From assembly GCA_010093515.1 (NCBI GenBank), contig MU001670.1, positions 142,699 through 206,698 on the forward strand: DNA of 64,000 nucleotides, written 5' to 3'. The notes below the pieces were generated by a model. That model was not told the origin of the DNA, did no database searches, and saw only the letters and a list, made by a program, of their open reading frames with translations. Source of the stretch: Lineolata rhizophorae. Its lineage: Eukaryota > Ascomycota > Dothideomycetes > Lineolatales > Lineolataceae. Below, in pieces: positions 31,450 to 44,329 of this stretch (position 1 is the stretch's first letter; every line of letters begins with the position of its first letter). The translations under genes and the position numbers were made by a program.

Positions 31450-32445
31450 ATGTCCGCCACCACCCCCGAAGCTTGCTGCACCTGCGCGACCCTCCTCTCC
31501 GCCCGTCCCCCCGCCTACACGTACGACGAAAAGCACCCCTACGACGAAAAGCGCCCCGACCAACCGCCTACCATGACGCCCTCCCGCCGCCTCCCCTGCT
31601 GCCGCCGCGCCATCTGCGCGCCCTGCACGACCGCAAACCCCCGCTTCGCAACCTACTGCCCCTTCTGCCAAGTCAGTACCGGCCCCTCGGCGCTGCCCGC
31701 CACCGGTCTGCGCTTGCCGCCGGCGTACTCGCCGCCGTCGTCGCTCGTCCGCGCGCGCGGGTCGCGCCGCCACGTCAACGAGGGCCACCGCTTCGACGAG
31801 GACGAGCAACCGCCGGCGTACACCCCCCGCCCCGGCGCCGTCGCGACACCGCAGCTCGATGAAAAGGCCTCCTCCTTCGCCGACGACGAGCCCGCGGCGC
31901 CTGACGTCCTACACTTCCTAGACCCGGAACGCGATTCGGTGCAGTCGCTCGCGCTGCGCTACGGGGTGCCGGCGGCGGCGCTACGGCGCGCCAACGGCCT
32001 GTTTGCGGACCACCTGCTGGCGGCGCGGCGGACGGCGCTGATTCCGGGCGAGTATTACAAGGGCGGGGTGAGCTTGAGTCCGCGGCCAGTGGACGGGGAG
32101 GAGGAAGAGAGAAGGAAAGGGTGCGTGAGGAGGTTTATGGTGGGGTGTAAGGTTGCGGAGTGAGTTTTGTTCTAGTTGTCCCGTCCTGTTCACCGAACGA
32201 GTCGGATCGTGCGGATTGATTTCTTTTGGAGTGGAATCTAACAGGGTTTGTCCAGGTACGATGTGGCCGTATTGTATCTTAAGCAGCACGATTACGACCT
32301 CAACGCTGCAATCGAAGCCTACAAGGCTGATGAACGCTGGGAGAAGGAAAACCCGCTACAAAGTTCGTCGAAGAACAATGGTAGAAACGAACGACCACGG
32401 CGTAGATTTGGTGTTGGTGGGAGCTTAGCCGGACAGCTTTTCTAA
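31450..32445 (+). CDS. LysM protein with Cys cluster, three PY motifs and UBA-like tail
   Basis: Exons 31450-32159 and 32256-32445 join (CTAAC branch point in the intron) to 299 residues. No signal peptide is visible, so unlike secreted LysM effectors it is probably cytosolic. N-terminal Cys pairs (residues 9-12, 50-51, 56-59, 70-73) resemble a small zinc-binding domain. Three PPAY motifs lie at 20-23, 90-93 and 121-124; PPxY binds WW domains of Rsp5/NEDD4 ligases. A LysM-like fold covers about 152-200 (SVQSLALRYGVPAAALRRAN). After a basic Cys-containing linker, residues 237-266 (EYDVAVLYLKQHDYDLNAAI...) look like a UBA/CUE-type helical bundle. A link to ubiquitin is inferred from motifs only. 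Position 31501 on is GC-rich with Pro codons. Confidence 0.82.
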
Positions 32446-34193
32446 GCTGCCCTAAGAAAGACCTAATGTGTTCACTGACTGCATTTCCTGGTTGGCATTA
32501 TCTTCGGAGTGCGGTATGCCCTTGAATGCTGCTGGATGCACTGTACCGGATTATGCTGACGGCACGTGCTGTCATCGGACGTCTGAGTGTTTTATTTTAG
32601 AGCTCCACAACGTCGGCACGGCCCTTTAACTGTGTACAACAGCTCCCTCATGCTTACACTCGTTCTCGATTTTGAGGCACGGGAATAATACTTAATACGC
32701 CGCGAGCTCCGTGGGTGGAGTGTTTAGCCCACGATGGGTTCCACCCCGGTTTGGTGTGTTGTTCGCGCACTGAATTTAAGGATGTACTCTACCTAGAAGG
32801 ATACGGGTTCCTAGGGCTCTATGGACTACTATGAATTCGAGATACCCACTTCTGTTCAACGAAAACAGGCCAATATGCGAAAACTCCAATTTTTCGGACG
32901 CTCAGAATCAGTTCATATGCCTTCGTCTCGCCGTTCCCATGAACCGTTCCTTGATTTTCTGTGCCACATTCGGCGGGTCTCCCTTCTTAAGCGCTGTACA
33001 ATATATCAACATGCGCCTGTCCATTGGCCACTGCCTCGGCAGCCAACCGCCGCCCGGGGGGACCAACCATACGTACACTATAGCGGGTCTGTCGCGCAAT
33101 CCCGCAAGCGCCCAAAAAAAGGTCGGCTTCTCGCCGTTCGCCGAACGCCCGGACTTCAATTCCCCAGTCTAACGCTCGGATCTCTGCGACGTCCGTCCGC
33201 CGCCCGCCCTTGTTGGCGGCCGCCCATCATCGTTGGTTTCACGCGGCTGCAGGACCCCCTGCCTGCCTGCGGGCGTCTAAAACAAGAAGCGTCGCGCGCC
33301 CTCGGACCCTAACCTCACCTCCGACATTTTCCCATTGGACCGCCTGCCGAGCGGGTCATCTGCTTTCGCGCCCGCGGCGCCCGCACCGGGGCCGTCTGCG
33401 GCGCTGATTGGGCTGCCGCTTCAGCCGTTGGCCTTACCCGTTGCCGTTAGTCCTTATGTGCAGACAGGGGCCAGTTGCTTAAAATTGCCCAGCGAGTGGC
33501 CCTGGCGGGGCGGTTGGCGCTGTTGGACGGGCGCCAGGGCCTTCCGGACGCCCGCTTGGTCTTAGGGCGATCGTCCCTCGAGGGAATAGGATGCAGCGAG
33601 ATCTAATTTTTGCCTCGCCCGTTAGCCGCCTGGCTCGAGCGGGTGGGTTAAGTGAGCGTTCGCCGAGCGGGAAAGGATTGAAGCAACGATTTTGGAGGGG
33701 TTGAGTGAGCAAATGTAGGTTTAAAGGACGGCTGGGGCCCGCCCCCAAGTTGAGTTGCGGTTCGACATAGAGGTTCAGTGTATTTCCTCCGTCTCTTTTC
33801 GTGCAGGGGAGTTTCAAACACTTGCGGTTTCTTGCTCGTGCATTCTCTCTGGCGCCCTTTTCCGAGTGCCTTTCTGAAGTGTTTCGTCTATCCAATCCCC
33901 CTTGGACGCCTATCCTAGGACTCGTAGGGTGTTTGTTTCATTGTCTGTGCCCCTATCAGGATCATCCGTCAGCCCTGTCGGAGTTCGTTTCTATTGTTCG
34001 ACCCGGACCACATATATCCACGAGGCCAGTCTTGCGCCACTCTTCGGTTCGCTCGTCCACTCGATATCCTCGACTTTCACTTCGCTCTTCCAAACGCTGG
34101 TCGTAGTGACTTCTACATTTATCCTTTCCACACGATTCAATTTCCGAGTCGTTGCAAAATTCAATTCCCTCTTTCCCATCACACTCGGCCATA
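32446..34193. other. Gene-poor interval
   Basis: 1.7 kb without a supported gene. Frames at 32821-33312 and 32831-33172 (+) show no family features. From 33950 on it is probably the leader of the next gene, which is pyrimidine-rich. Confidence 0.5.
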
Positions 34194-34939
34194 ATGTTCA
34201 ATCTCCGCATTCCGTTGCTGGTCCTCGTCGGCCTCAGCATCGCCTTCTCCATCTGCATCATCGGCACCGCCTCCCACACACTCGCCGTGTACAACTCGCA
34301 GCGCGACAGCAACCCTTGGTGGATGCCGCTGTGGCCCGACCACTTCGACACCAACGGGACCAAGTCGCTGATCGGCTCTGCCGTCGCCGTCGTTCTCTTC
34401 GACGCCATCTACCTCGTCGTTTACCTCGTGCCCACCGTAAGTCCTTCCCAGAGCCCCACATCGATTAAACACCTCCATATTGATATGTTTCACTCTAGTT
34501 TGACACTCCGTCTCGCCCGACTTTCAACGCCCTCGTCGCTCTCGCGACGGCCCTCCCCTGCGCCATCGTCACCCTCGCCACCCTCGTCTACGCCCACATC
34601 CTCAACCACAACGCGCCGGCCACCGACACGCTGCAGACCTGGACATGCGCGTTCCGGTCGTCGTCGACGGCGGTCGACCAGCTCGACGTCTCGTCGTCCG
34701 TCTCCAACCAGCAGTTCACGCAGCTGTGCCACGAGAGCAAGTTCGCGCTGTACGGCACGCTCGTCGTGTTCCTGTTTCAGGGCTTCGTCATGGCGGGCGC
34801 GGTGGTCAACTGGGGACTCGAGAAGTGGGGGAGCCATAAGGAGAAGAAGAACGGGAAGGTCCTGGGCGATCAGGGGAGCGATAATGTGCATATGGTTGGC
34901 ATGGGCGTCTATGAAACGAAGCCGCCGCACGCGGCTTAA
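34194..34939 (+). CDS. Four-helix membrane protein, MARVEL-like
   Basis: Exons 34194-34436 and 34499-34939 give 227 residues. Hydrophobic segments: about 6-27 (right after the start), 60-81, 94-115 and 172-192; this four-pass layout with both ends in the cytosol resembles fungal MARVEL-like proteins. Between helices 3 and 4 lies a loop with two cysteines (WTCAF, TQLCHES) that might form a disulfide. The tail is Lys-rich and hydrophilic. The start was chosen over an ATG 14 codons upstream because it puts the first helix at the N-terminus. Family assignment is by topology, function unknown. Confidence 0.8.
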
Positions 34940-37900
34940 GTAGCGCTGCGTGCCCTGACTTAGTCGTGGTTGATCCGCTGCGTGCTGAAACGGTTTTGTA
35001 TGCCGCTGGAAGCGGCTAATTGCAGTGTTGGGACAGGCAGGCACTGGGAGAATTGGCTGGGAATACGTCTAGGCTTGGACCTTAGATGTGGCGCACTCAA
35101 GGGTTTCGGCCAGATCGAGTACTTTTCTTTCTACCAGTTACTATTTTTCTTTAACATGATTGTACTTAGGCATCTTGAAGGGATCTGTGTTATTGGGAGT
35201 TTGCAAAGGAGAAATGGTCTCGATGTGATGACCCAAAAGAGAAAGTCTAAGGACTTCTTTGAGCGTAAGGTACGAATGTGAAAGCTAGAATATATCAACT
35301 TTGGCTTCACTACTCTGGTATTATTCCCGACCAAATCATCACTAGGCCACGTATACTCAACTACAACTAGTGCTGTGCCAACGTAGTACGGCCAACTATA
35401 CGATAGAACCTTCCCCGAAATTCTCCCACTAATATCACAACTTTCGTATCGACCATCCAAATCTTAGGATGCGTAGTTCCAACCTGGCAAGAGAGTATAG
35501 AGAGATTTGCGACGTCACGTTACAGTCCGAATGGACGCTACATGTTTGTGGAAGACTATTCTCTTACCGAAAGAGGCTTCATCCATGGTTCGCGGTGCTT
35601 TAGTACTTTTGCTATTAATTCTGAGTGGTTCAGCACCTACTAATTACTATAGGATGGTATCTTTATTGATAGCTCCGCTTCACGCCTGGGCCATAATACC
35701 AGCAAGGTGCCATATGTACGTACAACTCCTGCCTCTGTCGCCATTAAGTCGACGTCAAAACCAGCACACTGTCAACTGCTGCGTCATGCACACAAGTACC
35801 GCAACCAAAGTACACGATTTCTGCAACTGTGTGGGTTGCAACAGCGACGGTATCCACATATCCGGCGGGGAAAGCTTCTGCGACATCCCATTCGAATGGT
35901 GCGACCGAACACTCGTTGTCAGGCAGAGTCGCGGCGACCACTCCCGCGGGAAACTGAGCGATGCAGGACCCATCTACCATCAGATGGCCCTACGGGACCT
36001 ACATTTGGTAGAACTACTACTCTCATTCCAAAGTTCCCTGTTTTGTGTATGACTCTCCTATCTTTACTTTGAGGAGAACGTTTTCGCACTTTGTTTTATT
36101 GTTGTACTTTTCTTCAAGAGGCTTCTACGCCGCTACTAATCAATATTTAGAATGTTTTAGAATATTAGACGCACCATTTACATATAAAAGCGTCGACTAC
36201 CAATTTTTTTTTTTTTCACATATTTGAAGATAAGTGAAAACCGACATCCTACCATCGGAATAGTTGATCTTAGCTAAGGCCATGATTTCAAGGCAGGCAC
36301 TACTGCTCAAGGGCATGAATCGAGTGAATTATGCTGTAGGAGTTCTTAATGCGGTGCATATCTCAAAGCTCTCGTCAGAGTGCATTCCCAACCAACTAGA
36401 TACTCTGAAGATCATAGTTCAGTTGCTGCATTATTTAGGTCCAGACGGCCAAGACCATGGAACGTCTAGACACTTCGACCGGAGTCAACTCCCTCAGCCT
36501 CCTCTTTGCTATACTTCTCATAGAAATTTGGCTACCCTATTATTGGATACTGGGATCGCAAGATCGTTAATGTAGGGAGTGACTGCAGTCGGTAATTTTG
36601 CCTTTGGTGATAGCATTTCACTCGTATCGGAACCGACCCGATTCTACCTGCATAGTTACATCTGAATATCACAATTAAGCAAACGGACACTTCGTTCAGG
36701 GTCTTTACTCCCTTCTCCGAATTAATGTTCTCTAGCTCTTTGATTAAGCACGTCGGCACTCAAATGTTGAGACACTGAACACTCCGGCGTCGTGATATGT
36801 TAATGCGAACGTTTCGATCTCATCAGCGTCAGTCGACAACACAACAAAATATAGAAAAACGGTGCGTAAAACATGAAGTATTTCTAGTTGCGATCATATG
36901 CTGATTCTTCAGAACCACGGAGAAGAACACGCGAACTTTAATTGGATCTCCACATGCTCCCTAGCGCCCTATAGAAGTGGAAACACGCTACGGAGAAGCA
37001 AATGTCGAACAAGCTCCAGTGCGAACCAATCAAAGAAGCAAAATCTATTCGAACAGCGTTTTTAGCATCGGCATGCTAACGAAACGCGCTGCTGATTTAG
37101 TTCCACTGAGTTTTACGACTTATCTCTTTAGAATGAATACGCAACTATATGGCTCACGGGGTTCAATCATCTGAATATTCTTCGTTGGTGCGGTTTACCT
37201 GATCGCGCTTATGTCAATTTCTCTATGCGAGGAATTGCATGTTTCATCAAGAGATCGTATACCGGTGGTTCTGAAGCAAGGCAGTACTTCTTCGAACCAG
37301 CAAGGCATCCAGTGCGTGGTTACATTTTTGAGCGTTTGACGTATCCTCCATATCTCGCTTTTTGGTTTTCAGTTGTTCTACTTGACGCATTCGTAATAGT
37401 CTGTTTTACAAGTCTATGATAATGGCTCGTTCCGTCTCTACAAATAGGAACTACCCAGGTAACAACATCAAGAAACCGTCGTTAGTGAGTATAGTCTCTT
37501 GATGTTTGATGATAAATATGCTAGAGCATTCTTCCGCAAATTGTGGAAGGTAAGGGCACTTATGGTACTTGTACTGGTCAAGAGACCCGATAGTTAGGTA
37601 AGAATCCTTGATTTTTTAGGGTAGAGAAACTAGAATTCTACATAAAATAAAGACCGAAGGGGCTTTTGGTGGAATGGCGAGCTGAACTTCGGCTCTAGCA
37701 TCGGGTTTTCCACTATTCTGACAGTACTTTGAGTTACGTACCTTTATATGGCTTGGCGATTTTAGAATCTATGATTTTGTTGAGCTGGGTTGTTGCGTTG
37801 TTCCGGGCCAGAATTTAGTAGTCTCGCCAACCGAATATCACTGCATCCTCTTCGAACATCTCAATCCGTTCGATTTTCTGCCGCGCATTTGCATGTAGTA

Positions 37901-38645
37901 ACAGCGCGGGGTTCACATCATGCACTTACCCGAAAGTCAGTGACGCGAACGAACGTTGCTGTAACTAATCGGTTCAACGAACTCTGACTACCGAGCTCGT
38001 CGTTCAAATTATGCCGAAACAAAAGCCGTAAGCGACCAGCTGACGACAATGAAGGGAAAAGTTGGAGATTTGAGCTTTTGTGTGGCTTTGCCAAGTCGCA
38101 CGGCATTCTTGTTATGGATGCCCCGTCCGTTCGTCCAGCGGCGCCTTGTCGGCGGGCTGGCTTGGCAGGCCGGTAAGTTGTGCTGGGATAGCGAGTCTGG
38201 GCGCAGCATTGGCACCCCGCGTTTTGCAGAGGCCAGCCGGGGCCAGCCTGGTAGACCTGGAACACAATACAGCAAGAACGGTGTGGGACCAAGGTGATCT
38301 ACTGTTCAAAATGCCGTATACGGTCCCGGTCGCCGTTGGGCGAGGCTCGTAGGCCTGCCACGCGAGCCTGGGATGGCAGCGCTGCCAAGATAGAGGAAGA
38401 GATCGGATGCTGGGAACGGCAGTACTGCTTTCAAACTCCTGGTCACTTGCGATGGAATTATATCTGTCCATGAGTGACCGAGATGATTGCGCCCCGTTTG
38501 ACCGGCGATCGCTCAGCCTTGGCTCCTGACGCGAAAAGCTTTGCTTTACATTCACTTATAAAGCTCCGGTCTGGCAACAGCAGCCGACCACTTCTTCTCC
38601 TTCTCCTTTGTCCTTTGAGAAGCTGCAGTATCAAGATTATCTACC
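34940..38645. other. AT-rich gene-poor interval of 3.7 kb
   Basis: No gene supported. Frames at 35507-36052 (+), 35744-35980 (-) and 37225-37419 (+) look partly protein-like but lack recognisable domains and convincing splice partners. Low GC and the lack of long frames fit decayed DNA; no terminal repeats were found. The last 200 bp are the transporter promoter. Confidence 0.5.
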
Positions 38646-40436
38646 ATGGCCGCCGACAAGCCAACGATGGAGGAGCCTAGCACTGAGAAACTGGATAGTT
38701 TGGAGGGCCATGCCGCAGTGCATGCGCGAGCCGATGCCGTGACCACGACGTTTGATGCAGTTGTCGAAAAGCGAATTCGCAGAAAGCTCGATTACACCAT
38801 CTTGCCTGTCGCCATTTTGATGTACTTGTTTGCCTTCATTGACAGGTTAGTAGCGTGGCGTAGCGTTCGATGTTGCACCTTTGTGAATAGCCGGTTTCAA
38901 GCAATGAGCTAATGGTCCGCTCAACAACAGAGCAAACGTTGGAAATGCGAAAATCCTGGGCATGGAAGAGGACTTGGATTTGACAGGCGACCGGTTTAAT
39001 ATTGGATTGACCACATTTTTCACTTCATACATTTTCTTCGAAGTGTAAGTCGCTCTACAACTTGCAGAATTCTTCGCTAATTTCCGAAGGCCTGCCAATG
39101 CTGCTTGCAAAAAGCTCGGCCCAAAAATTTGGGGTAAAGACGTCAATTCCAAAATTGAAGGATGAGAAAGAAGCTGACGATAGCATAGTCCCGTTCCTCG
39201 GCACAACGTTCGGTTTGACGACGATGTTGATGTCTACTATGACAAACTACAAATCTTTCTACGCCGCTCGGTTCATGCTTGGGGTCTTTGAGAGTGGCAT
39301 TATGCCTAGTTTAGTCTACTTGCTTTCATGCTTGTATGTTGTCGCTGGAATTTCCGTTTATGGAAACAGTCTAACAAGCATTAGCTATCGTCGGCACGAG
39401 TTGGTCAGCAGAGTCGGGGTCTACGCTAGTTTCTCATCCTTGAGGTCAGTCTTAGCGTATCGGTTTCGAAGTGGAGGTAGAATCATACTAACGGACCGTA
39501 ATCAGCGGAGCATTCGGTGGCCTCCTCGCCAGCGGCCTCTTCTACGTTCCACAGTGGGGCATGATCCACACTTGGCGCAACATCTTCTTTTTCGAAGGTC
39601 TGATCTCTACGCTCATCGGCATAGGATCTTACTTCGTCATCGCGAACCACCCATCCCAAGCATGGTTCTTCACCGAAGAAGAAAAGCAAGTCGCCTCGTA
39701 CCGGATGGCGCAGGAGACGCGCGCACAGCACACCGAAGGCCTGAGCTGGCGCTACTTCAAGCGCGCCATCTTCAACATCAACGTGCTGCTCGTGTGCGTG
39801 GCTGACGCCTGCTGCCTGTGCGTCATGAACTCGATGGCGCTCTTCACACCCACCATCCTGCGCTCCATGGGCTTCTCCCGCATCCAGTCGCAGCTCATGT
39901 CGGTGCCGCCCTACGCCTGGGCTACGCTCGTCTGCGTATCCGTCACATTCCTGTCCGACCGCACGCGCACCCGCGGCGTCTGGCTGCTCTTCGCAATGCC
40001 TTTTACCATAGTTGGTTTCGCGATCCAGCTCGGCGTCGACGGGCCGACCGGTTTGCTTTACTTCTCCGTCTTCTGCTGCTTGACGGGAGCCTTCACGGCA
40101 GCCCCCATGCTCATCGCTTGGGCCGTCGAGAATAGCTCTGGATACACGACGCGTGCTATCGTGGCTGGTTTGACGGCCGGGTGGGCGAACTTGGGCGGCC
40201 TCGTTGCTACCTGGACTTACATGGCGGAAGAAGCACCGCGATACACCACGGGCCATGCCATAAATTGCGGTGCTGCCGTCTTGTGCACCATCATCGTCGC
40301 TATCACGACGGTTTATTTAAGGTGGGAGAATAAGCAAAGAACCAAGGGCAAGCGGGATCATCGTATCCAGGGCATCACAATGGAGGAGGCGGCCGATCTA
40401 GGCCATAAACATCCGGAGTATGTATTCACGCCTTGA
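38646..40436 (+). CDS. MFS transporter, Dal5/anion:cation symporter family
   Basis: Plasma-membrane secondary transporter, probably for an organic anion such as allantoate, nicotinate or pantothenate; substrate not determinable. Exons 38646-38845, 38931-39044, 39090-39133, 39189-39333, 39385-39444 and 39506-40436 join exactly to 497 residues. Family stretches: RRKLDYTILPVAILMYLFAF, RANVGNAKILG, TSYIFFEVPAN, KKLGPKIWVPFLGTTFG, ARFMLGVFESGIMPSLVYLL, YRRHELVSRVGVYASF, GAFGGLLASGLFYVP. About 12 helices. Exon 3 is only 44 bases; the open frame that runs through it is the wrong one, and only the spliced frame recovers KKLGPKIW. No disabling change is seen. Regulation unknown. Confidence 0.9.
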
Positions 40437-41234
40437 TAGGGCGTTACATCAAGGTTGGAGACTGGTCAAAATTGCGGTCCAACAGTACTTGATTCGGTCT
40501 CTTGAATGAGAGTTCTTTCGTGGGCAAGTTTGGAGTATCCCGTAACCATTAATGAATGAAGATAGCAAGCATGGGACAATAGACACACCCTTGTGCGTCT
40601 GCCTAGTCTAGATGCCTCAATTGAGTTTTGCCAAGAGATAATCAAAAAGTCCACCTTGAGACAGGGGAGATTTTGAAATTGTGTCGGTCCCGGAACATTC
40701 CTGGGCAGCTGGGGTGCAGCAACCAGCGGGGTACGACGTGACTAAGCATACAGCACCGAACCATCTAGACCGTCCACGGTACCAGATAGACTCCTAGGGA
40801 CAAAAGTCTAAGGGACGCATCTTGCTGCCTTGGTGTAGGGCACTTGCCGTGCCCGGTAGCCGGGTCCACCCACGAGGCGATCACTCAGACCGCCACGCGG
40901 GGTCACTCAGAAGGGAAATCTCAAAGATCAAGCACCAGTTGAACTCACCAGTCAAATATTAGAGCCAGCGCCATTACAACTGGCAACAGTGGACTAGCGC
41001 GAAAAGCAGTTGAGCTCGATATGTATTCTGACGCTGTCATTGAAGTGCCGAACGCCACAAAATCGGTATCATCCAAATACGAGACCCAGAACAAAAATCC
41101 ATTGCAAACTTCGCCGTCGCCGCATCCGACACATGATTCTCCCACACAACTACGTCATACCACAACATTCCTTCACCTCACAATCAACACCAACTTGCTC
41201 ACCGTCCACTCACCCACACTTGCCCACGGCCAAC
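40437..41234. other. Convergent intergenic
   Basis: No gene. Two overlapping hairpins at 40838-40864 (GGGCAC/GTGCCC and CCCGG/CCGGG) lie about 400 bp after the transporter stop. Short direct repeats (TCACTCAGA) follow at 40880-40910. Confidence 0.45.
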
Positions 41235-42984
41235 TTAATACCTATACGTCACCGCCTTTGTCTCCACCGGACTCACCCCTTGCTCGTCCTGTCCCCAACT
41301 CTCCCTGCGTCTCCCCCACGTCCCCGTCTCCGTGGCCGGGCTCACCCCGCCTCGATCCCTGCGCCCCTCGTCCGCGGGTCCGGACCCGAAGCTCGGCCCC
41401 GTGTACTCGGCCGGACTCGTGCTCGGCCCGTACTCGTCTGCCGTGCTAGTCTTGCTCGGCGCGCGACGCGGTAGCACCGGCGGCCCTCCTCCTCCGGTCG
41501 GCGGGTGCGCCGCCTCCTCGTGGTGGTCCGAGAAGGGGTTCTCGAGCGGCGGGTACTCTAGCGCGGGCGGGAGGAACGTCTGCTGCGACGGCGGCTGCGA
41601 CTGCGGCTGCGGCTGCGGCTGGGCTAGCGGCGGCGAGTTCGAGGACGCGCCGTTCTCGCGCGACGAGAGGGAGGCGCGCATGTTGGGCGGCGGTCCCGGC
41701 GGAGGCGCGTACGTCGATGTGGCAGCCACGGACGAAGGCGGTTGCGGCGTCGGCGCGATGATGTCGTGCTGTTGGTGCTCGCCCGGGCCGATCGGCGGCG
41801 AGGGCGACTGCCCGGGTGCCGTGCCGAGCGCGCGGCGCGCCTGCAGGACCGCGCGCTGGTGCTTAGAGCCCGCGAGCGAGAGCTGCTCCGTTGTCTCGAT
41901 GAGCGTCTGCATCGTGTCGTCGTCGGGCGCCGGGTTGTCGCAAGCCATGTAGGCCTGGAGCGAGCGGCTGGCCGCCTGGCAGCGCTCCGCGAACTCCTTG
42001 ACCAGGTCGTTGCTGAGCAGCTCCGTCGGCGGCGTCGACTGCACGAGTTGGAGCAGCAGTTTGGCCGTTGTGCGCGCTTCCTCGATGCGAGCGGCGAGCT
42101 CCGGGGGAGGCGGGAGGCTCTTCACTCGGCTGCTGCTGCCGCCGCCCCGCCCAAAGAAGTTGCCGTTCTGGTTACTGCCCTGTTGTGCCGCCTGGCCGCC
42201 ATTCCAAGGCGGCGCATTTAGCGTACGTGGGCCGAAGGACGCTCCTGGGGTGGCCAGGACGACCTCGCGGCGCCACATAGCGAAGAGCGGGTTGAGGTTT
42301 GTGTCGTAAGCCTTTTCTGCCTCGAGCGCGGTCAGAGTCTCGCGAAGGATCTGCTGCACTGACGGGTCGCGACCGGTGCGCAGCAACTCCTTGACCGTGT
42401 GGCAGAACTTGTCGTTGAGATTCTTTGTAAACGACGGGCCCGGGTTATCGGCCAAGATGCGGATCAACATCACACTGTTGTATTGCACGTGAGGCCGGCT
42501 GTAGTTGTCTTTGCTTAGGAATTTGCGGATCTGCGCGGCCGCTGCCGCGGCAGCGGCCGGGGAGGATTCAGCGGCTTCGACGATGGCAGGAAGGTGCAGA
42601 ATCTCTTCGCCCTGCTCGACGTGTCGACATTAGCACTCCGCAACAACTAGTAGTTGTTTCCGAGTTCAGACAAATATAAGGTTGACGTACCTGAGTTCCC
42701 GGCTCAGCAGACTCGCAGAATAACCTCTATTGAAAGGGATCAGTTTACTGTCGTAATACTCCGAGATGCCATTTGCCATGTCAACCTACCACACCTCGGG
42801 CCGCATTGGCTTCAGGTGTATCAAGATCGGCACCAACGTCGTCTACGAAGAGGTATCAGTCAGAAACGTGTCCGAAACTTTGTCAAGAGCGCATATGGAT
42901 AGCTTCAAGCCTACCATTCCGCTTGCCCAATATATTCGATATTCCCAGGTTGCCCAGGTTGCCCGTGAACTTCTTGAGCACCAT
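41235..42984 (-). CDS. VHS/ENTH-like and GAT domain trafficking protein
   Basis: Exons on the minus strand 42915-42984, 42790-42842, 42691-42726 and 41235-42611 join exactly to 511 residues. The N-terminus (MVLKKFTGNLGNLGISNILG) precedes a VHS/ENTH-like helical superhelix (about 50-170; SVMLIRILADNPGPSFTKNL, KFCHTVKELLRTGRDPSVQQ). A GAT-type three-helix bundle (about 223-314, ELAARIEEARTTAKLLLQLV) follows. The C-terminal 190 residues are Pro/Gln-rich, with an NPF motif (ENPFSD), a possible EH-domain ligand. Such proteins bind ubiquitin and phosphoinositide membranes in Golgi-endosome sorting; yeast relatives are Gga and Lsb5. The exact subfamily is not clear. The first three exons are short (70, 53 and 36 bases) and were found only by frame and splice signals. 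Confidence 0.87.
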
Positions 42985-44329
42985 TTTTGGCAGTGGCGGA
43001 CGAGTCCGCGCTATCAGCGAGTGGTGGCTGGTTGGGCGTGACCTGGTCTGAGAACTAGATGCGCAGAGTCGATGAATTAAAGCGTGGAACGGATTAGGCG
43101 GGGTACAGTTCGGCGGAGGTGCGCGGGTGGAGGCGGAAGAAAAGCAAGAGGGTAGATATAAGGCAGCAGGGTTTGTGACGACAGCAAAGGTGCGCCGGGG
43201 AGCTAGTCTGTTGGGGCGCGTGGGGACAAAAAGTGCAGCAGGAGGGTGGAGGTTTGTCTCCTCGCCCAGGCGTCGCGGCGCGGATGCGCGGCTGGCCGAG
43301 CGGTGGTGCATGCACAGCCCCAACGGCGCCTGAACCGGGGACGCGCAAGCCGCCGTCGCCGCTCATTGGCCGCGCCACCGCCTCGCTAAGCCCATGTGAT
43401 GGCGCGTCCCCAAGTGCGCGTTGCCTTTTCCCTCCCAGCCGCCTCTCCGGACGCCTTCCCGTCCGCTCCGTTGTGATGCCGAGTTTGTCCGCATGCCTCT
43501 GCAGAAATTGGTGCACAACATTTCCCCTCGCAGGTCGTGACTAAGACTTCCGGCCCGTCTTAGTGGTCCATCATGGATATCCGGCCTTTGCCTTACTCCG
43601 CATTGCGAAGCTCTTCGTTCTGTGGCTTTGGCACCGGCTAACCTAATATATCATGCTAGCGACGTATGCGACCACTTCTACGACCGGCGTAATAGTCGTG
43701 CCTTTTGTGGGCGCCGCGGAATCCGGAGAGGAGATACGTGCGCTTGCCCAAGGTGGGGGATACGGACGACCGCGGCATAGATACTTCATTCTATCGTTAA
43801 TTTTTATGTTAGTCCGGGGCATCAGGTAACTAACGCACTCTACGAGCATTTATTTTCAAGTTGTCTTAGAGTTGTGAACTTGTTGGCGCAAGCTAGGCCA
43901 AGTTGTTGCACGTGTCATATGAGATCTAGGTAGAACATGGCAAAGAACACGACTAGCATTCGGGAAGCTGAGCTAAAATCAAGCTCCACTTACCAGCTTA
44001 GCGCGGAATATTTCAGCGCATGGATTTCTTCTCGTTGGTGAACGCGGACCATTTAAGCGTCGTTTCGGGACAAATAGCTGACATACCTAGACCAACTCCA
44101 ACTCCTTCAGCTTACATTGTCTTTGACGTTCTAGGCAGAACTATGCAGCATGTTGTGGGAGAACCAGCGTGGGCAAAGTCCATTTTGGACCATACGTATA
44201 CGTAGCCCTCGAAATGAATGCCCGCATCGACGCGTAATGTCAAGACAAAACACATCAGGAAGAGGGGATTAGTAATGGAGGGCTTCTCGAACTTGTTTCC
44301 TTTTACCTTAGAATTTCTCACAATCATTC
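42985..44329. other. Intergenic
   Basis: GC-rich leader or promoter of the VHS-GAT gene to about 43550, then a drop in GC at the edge of an AT-rich island. A GGCCGAGCGGT word near 43293 recalls a tRNA-Leu D arm but no tRNA folds there. No gene seen. Confidence 0.5.

Noticed and set aside
39101-39200. Unspliced reading through exon 3/4 of the MFS gene
   Set aside because: It gives a non-family insertion; the spliced frame restores the conserved KKLGPKIWVPFLG stretch with canonical splice sites.
43281-43340. tRNA-Leu-like D-arm word GGCCGAGCGGT
   Set aside because: No anticodon arm, T-arm or acceptor stem can be folded around it.
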